DNA of 64,000 nt, from positions 1 through 64,000 of the forward strand of contig UQMZ01000014.1 of the NCBI GenBank assembly GCA_900542185.1, in the 5' to 3' direction. The notes beneath the pieces were generated by a model. The model was not told where the DNA came from and searched no databases. It was given only the letters and a program-made list of their open reading frames with translations. Below are positions 51,346 to 59,655 of the stretch, piece after piece. A program made the translations under genes and the position numbers. This stretch comes from an uncultured Bacteroidales bacterium. GTDB taxonomy: Bacteria; Bacteroidota; Bacteroidia; Bacteroidales; Muribaculaceae. Within the stretch, counting starts at the first letter, position 1, and each line of letters starts with the position of its first letter.

Positions 51346-53793
51346 TCATAGCGTGATTGAGCCCCCGGCCGGGATATTCACTTTCTGTTTCTTGCCGTTG
51401 ACCGACACAGTGGTCTTGGCACCTTTCTCGCTGCTCAGGGTGGCGGTCTGAACCTTGCCGTCCTTCCAGGTCATGCTGACCTCGACGCCTCCGCGTGCGC
51501 GCAGGCCGCTCACGCTGCCGTCGCTCCACGCCTCGGGCAGTGCGGGAAGCAGCGTTATTGTTTCGGGCGTAGACTGCACCAACATCTCGGCCACACCGGC
51601 CGTGCCTCCGAAGTTACCGTCAATCTGGAACGGTGCGTGGGCGTCGAGCAGGTTGGGATATGTGCCTCCTCCGCGACGTGCGTCCTTTCCTTTGTAGTTG
51701 TCGGGGCTTACATATTTCAGCAGAGTCCTGTACGTATCGTATGCCTTGGGAGCATCCTTGAGGCGGGCGTACAGATTCACGCGCCATCCCGTGGACCATC
51801 CGGTAGTCTCGTTGCCCTTAAGCTCCAGCGTGCGCTCGGCAGCCTTGGCAAGTTCGGGATTCTCCTCAGGCGTGATATGACGGCCTGGATAAATGCCGTA
51901 CAGATGTGACTGATGACGGTGCCAGGGTTCTTCGTTGAACCAGTCGTGATACCATTCCTGAATGTTACCTCGTTCTCCAATCTTATACTCGCGCAGTTTA
52001 GGAAGCACCTTGTCGATGCGCTTCACCAATTGCTTGTCTGTGCCGAGCTCCTTAGCGGCGTCGCGGGTATCCATCAGACACTGACGAATCATAGCCAGGT
52101 CGGCTGTCGTTCCGTATGAAGTGGCACCGTGGTATCCCTTATCGGTCACGTAACGTGCCTCGGGCGAAGTTCCGAGGGGTGTGATCAGTTCGCCGTCCTT
52201 TTCGGTCAGCCAGTCCAGGCAGTAAAGGGCGGCTCCCTTCAGTGACGGATAATCACGACGCAGATCTTCCTTATTCTTGGTGAAAAGATAGTGGTCCCAA
52301 ATGTGAGACGACACCCACGCTCCGGCCATGTTCCAGTTGGCCCATACCGGGTCGCCGCCGTGCAGTCCCACGGGGTTGGTAAGCGCCCAGATATCGGAGT
52401 TGTGACCTGCGGCCCAGCCGCCGTTGTCGATGCCATAATAATCCTTGGCTGTCTTCTGACCGGTAATCTCGCCGGACAGCGCCTTGATGAATCCGAACAG
52501 TGGCTGATGGAACTCGCTGAGGTTGGTGGTCTCGGCCGGCCAGTAGTTCTCCTCAAGGTTGATGTTCATCGTGTAGTTGGCGCTCCACGGCGGCAACAGG
52601 TATTCGTTCCAGAGTCCCTGCAGGTTGGCCGGCACTCCCTCGGTACGCGAACAGGCTATCATCAGATAGCGTCCGTATTGGAAATAAAGCTCCTCCAAGT
52701 CGGGATTCTTCTGGTTCATGTCGGTATATTGCAGCAGCTGAACATCTGTCGGCAAAGCGGCGATGTCAGCGGAAGTCTGTCCGAAGTCAACCCTTACGCG
52801 GTCGAAATACTTGGTATAATCGGCCTCGTGACGCTCCACTATCTGCGGATATGTGTGCGTCAGGGCCTGGTTCAGACGGTTGCGGGCTATCTTCCTGTAA
52901 TCCTTGCCTTCGGTGGCGGGATTCTTGTCAAAGCCGTTGAAACTGGTGGCGTTGGTCAGGTAAACGGTCAGTGTCTTTACGCCCTTGGCCTCAAGTCTGT
53001 TACCTAAAGTGTTAGTCAGGCTTCCACCCTCGTTCACGGCGCGCAGCAACGTGTTGAAACGCATACCGCGTTCGGGGTCATAGTAACTCTTTGTCTCGTA
53101 TCGTGTGTAGCTCGGCAATCCGAGGTAAGGCGCATAACCGATCGACGACAGCTCGTTGGCTGTAGCCGTCACGGTGTGGGGCAGCTGCGAGTCAAGACCA
53201 ATCACGGCATCGAAGCCGGCGGGATCGGCAGTCGTGATCCTTACCACAATCACCGAGTCGGGAGCGGATGCGAAATATTCCGTCTTCACAGGATAACCGT
53301 TCACGCTGTATCCTGCCGATGCCTTGGCCTTGGCTATGTCGAGTTCTCGGTAATAGCCCGTCACTCCGGTACCTTTCTTATTGAACTCGTCAAGGGCGTC
53401 TATTGCCGCGGGGTGACGGTTCAGATAGTCGATGGTGAGCGTACCCAACGGCAGATAGTTATTCACATAGTATCCCTGCACTTTGCGCTGCAGCGAGTCG
53501 GCGGCGCGATAATCCTCGCGTGCCAATGCTGCCTTGATCTCCGGGATTGTCTTGTATGCCTCGGGATCGAACGACTCGGGACGAGGTTCGCCGCTCCATA
53601 GCGTGATGTCGTTGAGCGACAGACGTTCGCCGATCTCGTCGCCGTAAACGATAGCTCCTAACGTTCCGTTGCCAATCACCAATGCCTCCTCAAAGTATTT
53701 GGCCGGTCTGTCATATTTCAGCTTCAGCTCGCCCGCCTGCAGTCCCGATGCCGCGAGCAACACTGCTCCTGTCAATACGATTGTCTTTCTCAT
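51346..53793 (-). CDS. Glycoside hydrolase family 95 (alpha-L-fucosidase/alpha-L-galactosidase)
   Basis: This 815-residue secreted enzyme has a signal peptide (about 1-20), the N-terminal GH95 beta domain (starting LKYDRPAKYFEEALVIGNG) and an (alpha/alpha)6 catalytic domain. The residues expected from the Bifidobacterium AfcA enzyme are all present: Asn410 and Asn412 in YTMNINLEENYWPAE, Glu545 in LGTSPEAR and Asp725 in HAPFQIDGNFGG. GH95 enzymes invert terminal alpha-1,2-L-fucose or alpha-L-galactose; which one is not certain from sequence. It starts 27 bases after the GH43 gene, so the two form an operon. Confidence 0.95.
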   Translation of the reverse strand: MRKTIVLTGAVLLAASGLQAGELKLKYDRPAKYFEEALVIGNGTLGAIVYGDEIGERLSLNDITLWSGEPRPESFDPEAYKTIPEIKAALAREDYRAADSLQRKVQGYYVNNYLPLGTLTIDYLNRHPAAIDALDEFNKKGTGVTGYYRELDIAKAKASAGYSVNGYPVKTEYFASAPDSVIVVRITTADPAGFDAVIGLDSQLPHTVTATANELSSIGYAPYLGLPSYTRYETKSYYDPERGMRFNTLLRAVNEGGSLTNTLGNRLEAKGVKTLTVYLTNATSFNGFDKNPATEGKDYRKIARNRLNQALTHTYPQIVERHEADYTKYFDRVRVDFGQTSADIAALPTDVQLLQYTDMNQKNPDLEELYFQYGRYLMIACSRTEGVPANLQGLWNEYLLPPWSANYTMNINLEENYWPAETTNLSEFHQPLFGFIKALSGEITGQKTAKDYYGIDNGGWAAGHNSDIWALTNPVGLHGGDPVWANWNMAGAWVSSHIWDHYLFTKNKEDLRRDYPSLKGAALYCLDWLTEKDGELITPLGTSPEARYVTDKGYHGATSYGTTADLAMIRQCLMDTRDAAKELGTDKQLVKRIDKVLPKLREYKIGERGNIQEWYHDWFNEEPWHRHQSHLYGIYPGRHITPEENPELAKAAERTLELKGNETTGWSTGWRVNLYARLKDAPKAYDTYRTLLKYVSPDNYKGKDARRGGGTYPNLLDAHAPFQIDGNFGGTAGVAEMLVQSTPETITLLPALPEAWSDGSVSGLRARGGVEVSMTWKDGKVQTATLSSEKGAKTTVSVNGKKQKVNIPAGGSITL

Positions 53794-53820
53794 TATATAT
53801 TGTTGTTTATATTTCTCTAT

Positions 53821-55416
53821 TTATTCCACGAATCTGAAACTTTCCAACTCGCACAGCGACTTGCCCTGGGTCTCGGAATTGAACACAAAGTACAGCGCGT
53901 GCTTGCCGTTGTGATACTGCAGGTTTGGCACTTCTACCGTAGCGGTGCGCATACCTCCTGTCTCAGCCGGAATCTCCAGTGTGCCGATTTTGACGGCACC
54001 ACGGCATTTGCACGGCGCGTCAAGATATATGTCCATAGTGCCGGCCACGCTTTCGGGCACATACTTCAACTCCAGTTTCGTTCCCGGCTTGCCGTACGTG
54101 TCCGTGAAGTTGAAGTATTTGTACCCCACCTTCGACCCAGCGGTATTGTTCACCAGCGGACAGCGGTCACGCTCCGGTGCGTAGGGATCCGACTTGCCGT
54201 CGTACGCGGCGCGTATCACCTTTGAGTGCGAGCCGGAATACACCACATTGGGATATTCCTGATATGCGGGCGTCGGACCTGTGAAATAACAGGCGATTCC
54301 GGCAGGCGTCCACTTGAAGGGATTAAGGCCTTCGGTCTCGAAACCCTCGCAGGTGAATTCGCCCTGACTTATCCTGACAAATCCGTCGGGACCCTCGAAC
54401 ACCTCCACATCTATCGGCGCCACCATGGCCTGACGACAGTATTCGTTCGTATCGGCCTGACGGTGATAGAACACCCACCACTTGCCGTTTATCTCACAGA
54501 TGCTGCCGTGCGTGTTGCCGTTCGGCACGGCTGTCGGCACGTTTTTGCCATGTATCTTCTCGATGCCGCGGCCGTCGATTATGGTACCTCCGTATGTCCA
54601 GGGACCTAACGGAGTGTTGCTCCATGCATACGCCAGCGTATAGTTGGAGCCGGGAAGTCCATCCTCGCCGTCGTTTGTCCACCGGCTATACACCAATACG
54701 TATTTGTCCTTGATTTTACGCATGGACGATGCCTCATAAAATCTGAACTGGTTCACCGTGTCCTTGCCGGGAAGTGTCTTGACTATCTCCGTACCGGGCT
54801 TTACCGTAGCCATCGTTACAGTGTCTAACTCACAGGCATATCCCTGGTTGAAGCCCCAGTAGCCGTATGCTCGGCCATCGTCGTCAACGAATGCCGCGGG
54901 GTCGAAAGCGAATGGTCCCACCGTCTTCTTCGGATCCTTCGGATCCCAGTTGCATACCGTAAACGGTCCGTCGGGTCTCGACGACTTGGCCACAAGATTG
55001 TTGCGTTCGCCCTGTACGTTAGGATACAGGTAATATGTCTTGCTGCCGTCGGCATTGGTCTTCACGGCCACATCGGGTGCATAAAGCACATCGCCGCGAC
55101 CGTCCGGGAACAACTTCCTACCCTTGGCGTCCAGCTTATTTTCGAATATCACTCCATCGTATCGCCAGTTGTTCAGGCTGTCAACCGGCGCCGACCACAC
55201 CACCTGGTCCAGTCCGCAGTACATCTTGCCCGTCTGGTCGTGCGAGCCGTATATATACACTCTGTAAGATCCAGGCTTATCCGGGTCTTCGAACACGTAT
55301 GGTTCGCCGTCCGGAATACACTCCCCCAAAGGCAAATAGGGGTTGCGGGCATGTGATGAGCCTATTGCCGACGCACACAGCGTCAGCAATAACGCACTTT
55401 TACGTAATGATATCAT
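53821..55416 (-). CDS. Glycoside hydrolase family 43 with C-terminal CBM6-like module
   Basis: This 531-residue protein has a signal peptide (about 1-23) and a five-bladed GH43 propeller (about 30-350). Its candidate catalytic residues are Asp36 in CIPDGEPYVFED (base), Asp172 in AFDPAAFVDDDG (pKa modulator) and Glu228 in RFYEASSMRK (acid). A beta-sandwich module follows (about 395-531: LKYVPESVAGTMDIYLD, ending LCELESFRFVE), which looks like CBM6. GH43 enzymes of this kind are alpha-L-arabinofuranosidases or beta-xylosidases; I cannot fix the subfamily. It lies 72 bases downstream of the ECF sigma gene. Confidence 0.92.
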   Translation of the reverse strand: MISLRKSALLLTLCASAIGSSHARNPYLPLGECIPDGEPYVFEDPDKPGSYRVYIYGSHDQTGKMYCGLDQVVWSAPVDSLNNWRYDGVIFENKLDAKGRKLFPDGRGDVLYAPDVAVKTNADGSKTYYLYPNVQGERNNLVAKSSRPDGPFTVCNWDPKDPKKTVGPFAFDPAAFVDDDGRAYGYWGFNQGYACELDTVTMATVKPGTEIVKTLPGKDTVNQFRFYEASSMRKIKDKYVLVYSRWTNDGEDGLPGSNYTLAYAWSNTPLGPWTYGGTIIDGRGIEKIHGKNVPTAVPNGNTHGSICEINGKWWVFYHRQADTNEYCRQAMVAPIDVEVFEGPDGFVRISQGEFTCEGFETEGLNPFKWTPAGIACYFTGPTPAYQEYPNVVYSGSHSKVIRAAYDGKSDPYAPERDRCPLVNNTAGSKVGYKYFNFTDTYGKPGTKLELKYVPESVAGTMDIYLDAPCKCRGAVKIGTLEIPAETGGMRTATVEVPNLQYHNGKHALYFVFNSETQGKSLCELESFRFVE

Positions 55417-55487
55417 ATCGTTCTGAATGTTGTGTTTTTTCTTATCTATAATAACGTATTATAAGGCAGGATATTCCCGGGTCGAGG

Positions 55488-56000
55488 TTATCCTATGGCC
55501 TGCAACGAGCATCTGATGATTCTACGTGCCAGATACAGCTGGTTGTTGACGGTGCGCAGTCCGAGGCTCATTTCTTCGGCGACATCGCCTGCGGTTTGAT
55601 CTTCTAATTCGACTTTGCGGTAGATTATCTTGCGCTGAGGCGAAAGTTTCGAGATCTCGCGCATGAAGTTCCGTTCAAGTTCGCGGTAATGCACCTCATC
55701 CTCTACCAGGTTTGCCGACAAAGGCATCCGCTCCGAAACGGCAGTCTCGAGATTCTCCCTGCGGTAATATTTTCTGATGGAATCGACTACAAGATTGCGC
55801 GCTATGGCATACAGCAGACAGCAGGAATGGCTGTTGATCTCAATCCTGTTCTCAAGCATTTTCATGAAGGCTTCCTGCGCCATATCCTCGGCACATTCTC
55901 CCATCGGAATGCGGCTCCTGAAATAATTGCACAAGTTATCGAAGTTTTTCTCGTAAAACTTCTCGAAGCTGATTTCATCTGTTGACATCTCTGTCTGCAT
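55488..56000 (-). CDS. ECF-family RNA polymerase sigma factor (orphan)
   Basis: This 170-residue sigma-70 family protein has region 2 (about 12-75: FEKFYEKNFDNLCNYFRSRI, then AEDMAQEAFMKMLENR and LLYAIARNLVVDSIRKYY) and region 4 (about 112-165: ISKLSPQRKIIYRKVELEDQ, then GLRTVNNQLYLARR). It fits the Bacteroidetes ECF group that normally pairs with a FecR-type anti-sigma factor and a SusC-like transducer. Neither is next to it; GH43 and GH95 genes follow directly. A second in-frame ATG at 55988 is an alternative start. A TAATTTTG box lies upstream at 56123-56130 (minus strand) without a clear -33 element. Confidence 0.93.
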   Translation of the reverse strand: MQTEMSTDEISFEKFYEKNFDNLCNYFRSRIPMGECAEDMAQEAFMKMLENRIEINSHSCCLLYAIARNLVVDSIRKYYRRENLETAVSERMPLSANLVEDEVHYRELERNFMREISKLSPQRKIIYRKVELEDQTAGDVAEEMSLGLRTVNNQLYLARRIIRCSLQAIG

Positions 56001-56324
56001 AGCGCTTGGTAGTGTTAAGGAACCCCTCCTTCTTACTTATGGGATTCTAGAGTTCTTCAGGTTTACACTAAGCCGAAATCACCCCGACGAATAACATTGC
56101 CGACGGTTTGTTTCGGACATTGCAAAATTACCTAATTAATCTGTAATATTCCGTATAATTTGTTTACTAAATCATAAAATATGTTGCATCATCGCCCATT
56201 TTGTTGCGCATTTGTTTCTATTTGTCTCATTATATCTTTTTGCCATGTCTCTTTATGTACTATTAAAAAAATTTTAGTACTTTTGCCATGCTATATACCG
56301 AGAATACTTTAACCTAAAAAATAC
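56001..56324. other. 324-base intergenic region between divergent sigma and esterase genes
   Basis: The sigma-side part (56001-56110) has no recognisable element. The rest is AT-rich and holds a minus-strand -7-like box (56123-56130) for the sigma gene and a plus-strand box (56278-56285) for the esterase gene. No RNA gene or repeat is seen. Confidence 0.6.
56278..56285 (+). promoter_or_regulatory. Probable -7 box of the esterase gene
   Basis: TACTTTTG matches the Bacteroidetes -7 element. At the expected 20-base distance upstream is TATG (56254-56257), a weak -33. Transcription would start near 56291, 34 bases before the ATG. Confidence 0.5.
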
Positions 56325-57941
56325 ATGAACACGAAACTCATTTTTTTAAGCTTGCTCGCAACGGCCATTGCCGGTAACGCAGCAGTCAAGCTTCCTGCCG
56401 TACTGAGCGACGGCGTGATACTCCAGCGCAATCAGCATGTCAGGATCTGGGGCACCGCCTCGCCCGGCGAAACGGTCAACGTAAAGATAGGGAAACAGAA
56501 AGGCTCGGCCGTAGCCGATGCTTCCGGCAACTGGCTCGTTACTCTGAAACCCTTCAAAGCAGGTGGCCCTTATACCCTTACAGCCAACGACGTGACTGTT
56601 TCCGACGTATTGTTCGGCGACTTATACCTCGGTTCGGGCCAAAGCAATATGGAACTCCCCGTCAGCCGCACACTCGATTTCTATGCTGATGAGGTGGCTA
56701 ACTATAATAATGGCAACATCCGCGAGTTCAAGACCCCTAAGGAATATGCTTTCCATGGTCCACAGAAGGACGTAAAGGCTACACCATGGAAGAAAGCCAT
56801 TCCCGAAGATGCAAAACAGTTCGGTGCCTTGGTATATTTCATGGCCAAGGATCTGTACGAGCACAACGGCCACGTGCCTGTGGGCATCGTAAATTCCAGT
56901 TGGGGCGGTTCCAAGATACAGACATGGCTCAGCGAGGAGGCGCTGCAGAATTATCCAGTGCTCCTGAACAGTCTGCGCATGGTGGAGGATGATGACTATC
57001 GCGCATCCCTATCCAAAGCCCAGCAGCGTGGCCAGTCTTTATGGTATGGCGTGGCCAACAACCTCGAATTAGGTAATACAGGCACTCTCCGCTGGAACGC
57101 ACCGGCACTTGATGACAGCGATTGGCGGGAATACGACCTGCTCAGCACCGAATGGGGCAAACGGCCGGATGGATCTGCCATAAACGGCATACACTGGTTG
57201 CGCCGCCATTTCGATCTCCCTGCCGCACAAGCCGGCAAACCGGCCGAGCTGCGTCTCGGCTGCATAGTGGATGCCGACTCCGTTTTCATCAACGGCAAGT
57301 TCGTGGGCTGGACAGCCTACCAGTATCCTCCCCGCATATATAAGGTTCCGGAAGGGCTTATGAAAGAGAAGGACAATGTAATCGCGATACGTGTGCAGAG
57401 CAATTACGGAGCCCCACATGTGGTCACCGACAAGCCTCATAAGCTTATTTTCGACGACAAGTCGGAATATTCGCTTGAAGGCACCTGGAAACATCGCACA
57501 GGCATCGAGATGCCTTCCACGCCGGGGTCTAACGATTGGTTTCAGACGCCCTCGGTGCTTTACAACGGCATGATCGCTCCCATGCTCCATCTTCCTTTTC
57601 GAGGTGTGGTATGGTATCAGGGTGAATCGGACGTGGACATACGCCATCAATACACGGGCCTGATGAAATCGCTTGTCAAAGACTGGCGCAAGCAGTTCGA
57701 CGACCCGGATATGCCTTTCTATATCGTTGAGCTTGCCGACTTTCTGCCCGAATCGGACGTATATGGCCGCAAGGCGTGGCAGGAAATGCGAGACGCGCAG
57801 CGTCTCGCCGCCGACGAGACACCGCGCGTATACATTATCCGGAACGGAGACATCGGTGAATGGAACGACATCCATCCCCGCGACAAAAAGACACCGGGCA
57901 CCCGCGTTTCCACCGCTATACAAAAAACACCAGCCCGCTGA
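56325..57941 (+). CDS. SASA-domain (sialate O-acetylesterase-like) carbohydrate esterase, 3' truncated
   Basis: This 538-residue secreted esterase has a signal peptide (about 1-20), the SGNH block I Ser in LGSGQSNMELPV, block II in VGIVNSSWGGSKIQ and the catalytic Asp-x-x-His in EWNDIHPRD near the end. A lectin-like beta-sandwich is inserted in the middle (about 245-385), as in many Bacteroidetes members. Relatives usually continue for about 100 or more residues after the DIHP motif. Here the frame stops 22 residues later, and its stop codon sits in the loop of the neighbouring gene's terminator. The active site is complete, but the C-terminal domain is missing. It deacetylates a sugar, not necessarily sialic acid. 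Confidence 0.85.
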   Translation: MNTKLIFLSLLATAIAGNAAVKLPAVLSDGVILQRNQHVRIWGTASPGETVNVKIGKQKGSAVADASGNWLVTLKPFKAGGPYTLTANDVTVSDVLFGDLYLGSGQSNMELPVSRTLDFYADEVANYNNGNIREFKTPKEYAFHGPQKDVKATPWKKAIPEDAKQFGALVYFMAKDLYEHNGHVPVGIVNSSWGGSKIQTWLSEEALQNYPVLLNSLRMVEDDDYRASLSKAQQRGQSLWYGVANNLELGNTGTLRWNAPALDDSDWREYDLLSTEWGKRPDGSAINGIHWLRRHFDLPAAQAGKPAELRLGCIVDADSVFINGKFVGWTAYQYPPRIYKVPEGLMKEKDNVIAIRVQSNYGAPHVVTDKPHKLIFDDKSEYSLEGTWKHRTGIEMPSTPGSNDWFQTPSVLYNGMIAPMLHLPFRGVVWYQGESDVDIRHQYTGLMKSLVKDWRKQFDDPDMPFYIVELADFLPESDVYGRKAWQEMRDAQRLAADETPRVYIIRNGDIGEWNDIHPRDKKTPGTRVSTAIQKTPAR

Positions 57942-57954
57942 CGGGCGGGCTGGT
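57929..57954 (-). terminator. Terminator of the GH105 / GH43_24 transcript
   Basis: ACCAGCCCGC and GCGGGCTGGT pair perfectly around a 6-base loop. On the minus strand the hairpin is followed by GTTTTTTG, a good rho-independent terminator for the gene ending at 57999. On the plus strand it overlaps the last codons and stop of the esterase gene. Confidence 0.85.
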
Positions 57955-57998
57955 TCGGGGTGCGGCCTTTCAGGTCGCACTTATTTTTTATCCTGATA

Positions 57999-59591
57999 TT
58001 ACTTCAACACCTTCTTAACCTTGACGGTGCCGTCGCTCAGCTTGTTGCAGCATAGCACCACGCCCTTTACGGTATCGGGGTTCTGCACCTTCAGGCCGTC
58101 GACAGTATAATAGCTGCTCTCCTGCACAGATGCCTCGGCATTCACCGACTGGATGGCGGAGCCTGCCGTTCCATAGATATCGAGTTCTGCCATCGAGCCA
58201 TACTCGCCCGACAGAGCCTCGAGCTTCACATAACGGGCATCGGTTTCGGGGAATGTGACGCGGGTCCAGTAAGGCATCCAGTCACCCTCCGACACTGTGG
58301 TCCAGTTCTGACCGTCAACGCTTACCTGAAAACGATATTCGCGGTATAGACCGTTCAGCGAATGGTCATTGCGCGGAGTCGACAGGTAAGCGTTTATTTT
58401 GTTCACCTTACCCATGTCTACCACTACATAGTGAGGAGCCTCGGCAGCGCCGTCCTTCCACTTTGTGTGCCAGATCGTGCCGAGATCACCGTCCAGGATA
58501 TTGCTGGCGGGTGCTTTCTCGCCTACCGTCTCTTCGCTGCTGACGTCACTGACTATCCAGCCGGTACGGTCCAGCTTGTCGGGATACTGATGCTCGCGCC
58601 ATTCGCCGGTGGCGAAATTGATGTCGAACACGGGGCGGTATGTGAAGTCACATCCGGTCTCCGTGAACGATATCGGGAATATGATGGTCTTGGACCGAGG
58701 GAGGTCAGGATCCTGCCAGCGGTCGCCTACATACAGGTATGTGGTCTGCTTCGAACCCTCTATCTTAAGTATGGAAGCGGCCTGCGTGTCGTACGCCACG
58801 CCGTTGCCTATCTGTTTAAGTCCGCTCCAGCCTTTGGTCAGGTCGTCGGTGTACGACAGCTTGCAGGGATTGGGATCCCAGCCCGAGCATGCCGACGACA
58901 GCATGTAGTAACGGCCGTTGTGCTTCACTATTGCCGGTGCCTCGCGGCGCTGGCCCTGGAACAGCACGGTCTTCTCCACGGCCAACAGATAGTCGTCGCT
59001 CAGCCTGAACAGTCCCAAGTTGGTGTTCTCGTCGGTGGTCGAGATAAAATATGCGGTGCCGTCATCGTCGACATACACGTTACAGTCGCGGCTCTTGGTG
59101 TCCAGAGGACGACCGCCCCATACGTACTCGTAGTCGCCGTTGATCTTGTCGCACTGGAACACACCGGCTTCCGAAGCACCGTAGTTCGAAGCCTCCCAAT
59201 GGCACCATACCACATACTTGCCTGTCTTCGGATTTTTCATGAGTTTCGGACGCTCTATCATACGGTCGGTGCCGAGCGACGCGTGGGTCTTGCCGTTGGC
59301 TATGATCTTGTTCTCGAATTTCCAATGCACCAGGTCGGGCGACGAATACATGTTCACGTCAGGGTTCCACGTCTTGCTGCGGTCTTCACCGATCATATAG
59401 AACCGGCCGTTCTCTATCAGGAACCCGGCACCATGTGCCTGTACCGTGTTGCCGCTCTCGTCCGTCCAGATGTGACCGTTCTCTATGGTCACCCATTCAT
59501 CCTGCATTCCCGTGGTGTCGTCGGCCATCATGGCAACTGACGTCCCCGCCAATGCCAATACACTCAACATCATTCCTTCATACATCTTCAT
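57999..59591 (-). CDS. GH43 (subfamily 24-like) exo-beta-1,3-galactanase with CBM32 and C-terminal tail
   Basis: This 530-residue secreted protein closely follows the subfamily 24 pattern of GH43: QAHGAGFLIENGRFYMIGED near residue 51, Glu114 in MIERPKLM, Asp169 in SRDCNVYVDDDGTAYF and Glu217 in GQRREAPAIV. The last two match the acid pair of fungal Pc1,3Gal43A. The usual GH43 catalytic Asp base is absent, as is typical of that subfamily. A discoidin/CBM32 module follows (about 350-480), then a 35-residue type-IX-like tail (SYYTVDGLKVQNPDTVKG...). It would release galactose from beta-1,3-galactan main chains of arabinogalactan. It follows the GH105 gene by 64 bases. Confidence 0.92.
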   Translation of the reverse strand: MKMYEGMMLSVLALAGTSVAMMADDTTGMQDEWVTIENGHIWTDESGNTVQAHGAGFLIENGRFYMIGEDRSKTWNPDVNMYSSPDLVHWKFENKIIANGKTHASLGTDRMIERPKLMKNPKTGKYVVWCHWEASNYGASEAGVFQCDKINGDYEYVWGGRPLDTKSRDCNVYVDDDGTAYFISTTDENTNLGLFRLSDDYLLAVEKTVLFQGQRREAPAIVKHNGRYYMLSSACSGWDPNPCKLSYTDDLTKGWSGLKQIGNGVAYDTQAASILKIEGSKQTTYLYVGDRWQDPDLPRSKTIIFPISFTETGCDFTYRPVFDINFATGEWREHQYPDKLDRTGWIVSDVSSEETVGEKAPASNILDGDLGTIWHTKWKDGAAEAPHYVVVDMGKVNKINAYLSTPRNDHSLNGLYREYRFQVSVDGQNWTTVSEGDWMPYWTRVTFPETDARYVKLEALSGEYGSMAELDIYGTAGSAIQSVNAEASVQESSYYTVDGLKVQNPDTVKGVVLCCNKLSDGTVKVKKVLK

Positions 59592-59655
59592 GATATCAGT
59601 GATTTAATCTGTTGTTCTTATTGCTTTCCAATATCTAATATCTGCTATCTATTAA

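Noticed and set aside
56325..57998. A frameshift hiding the rest of the esterase downstream
   Set aside because: Only 57 bases separate its stop from the convergent gene, and they consist of a terminator. There is no room for the missing domain in any frame.
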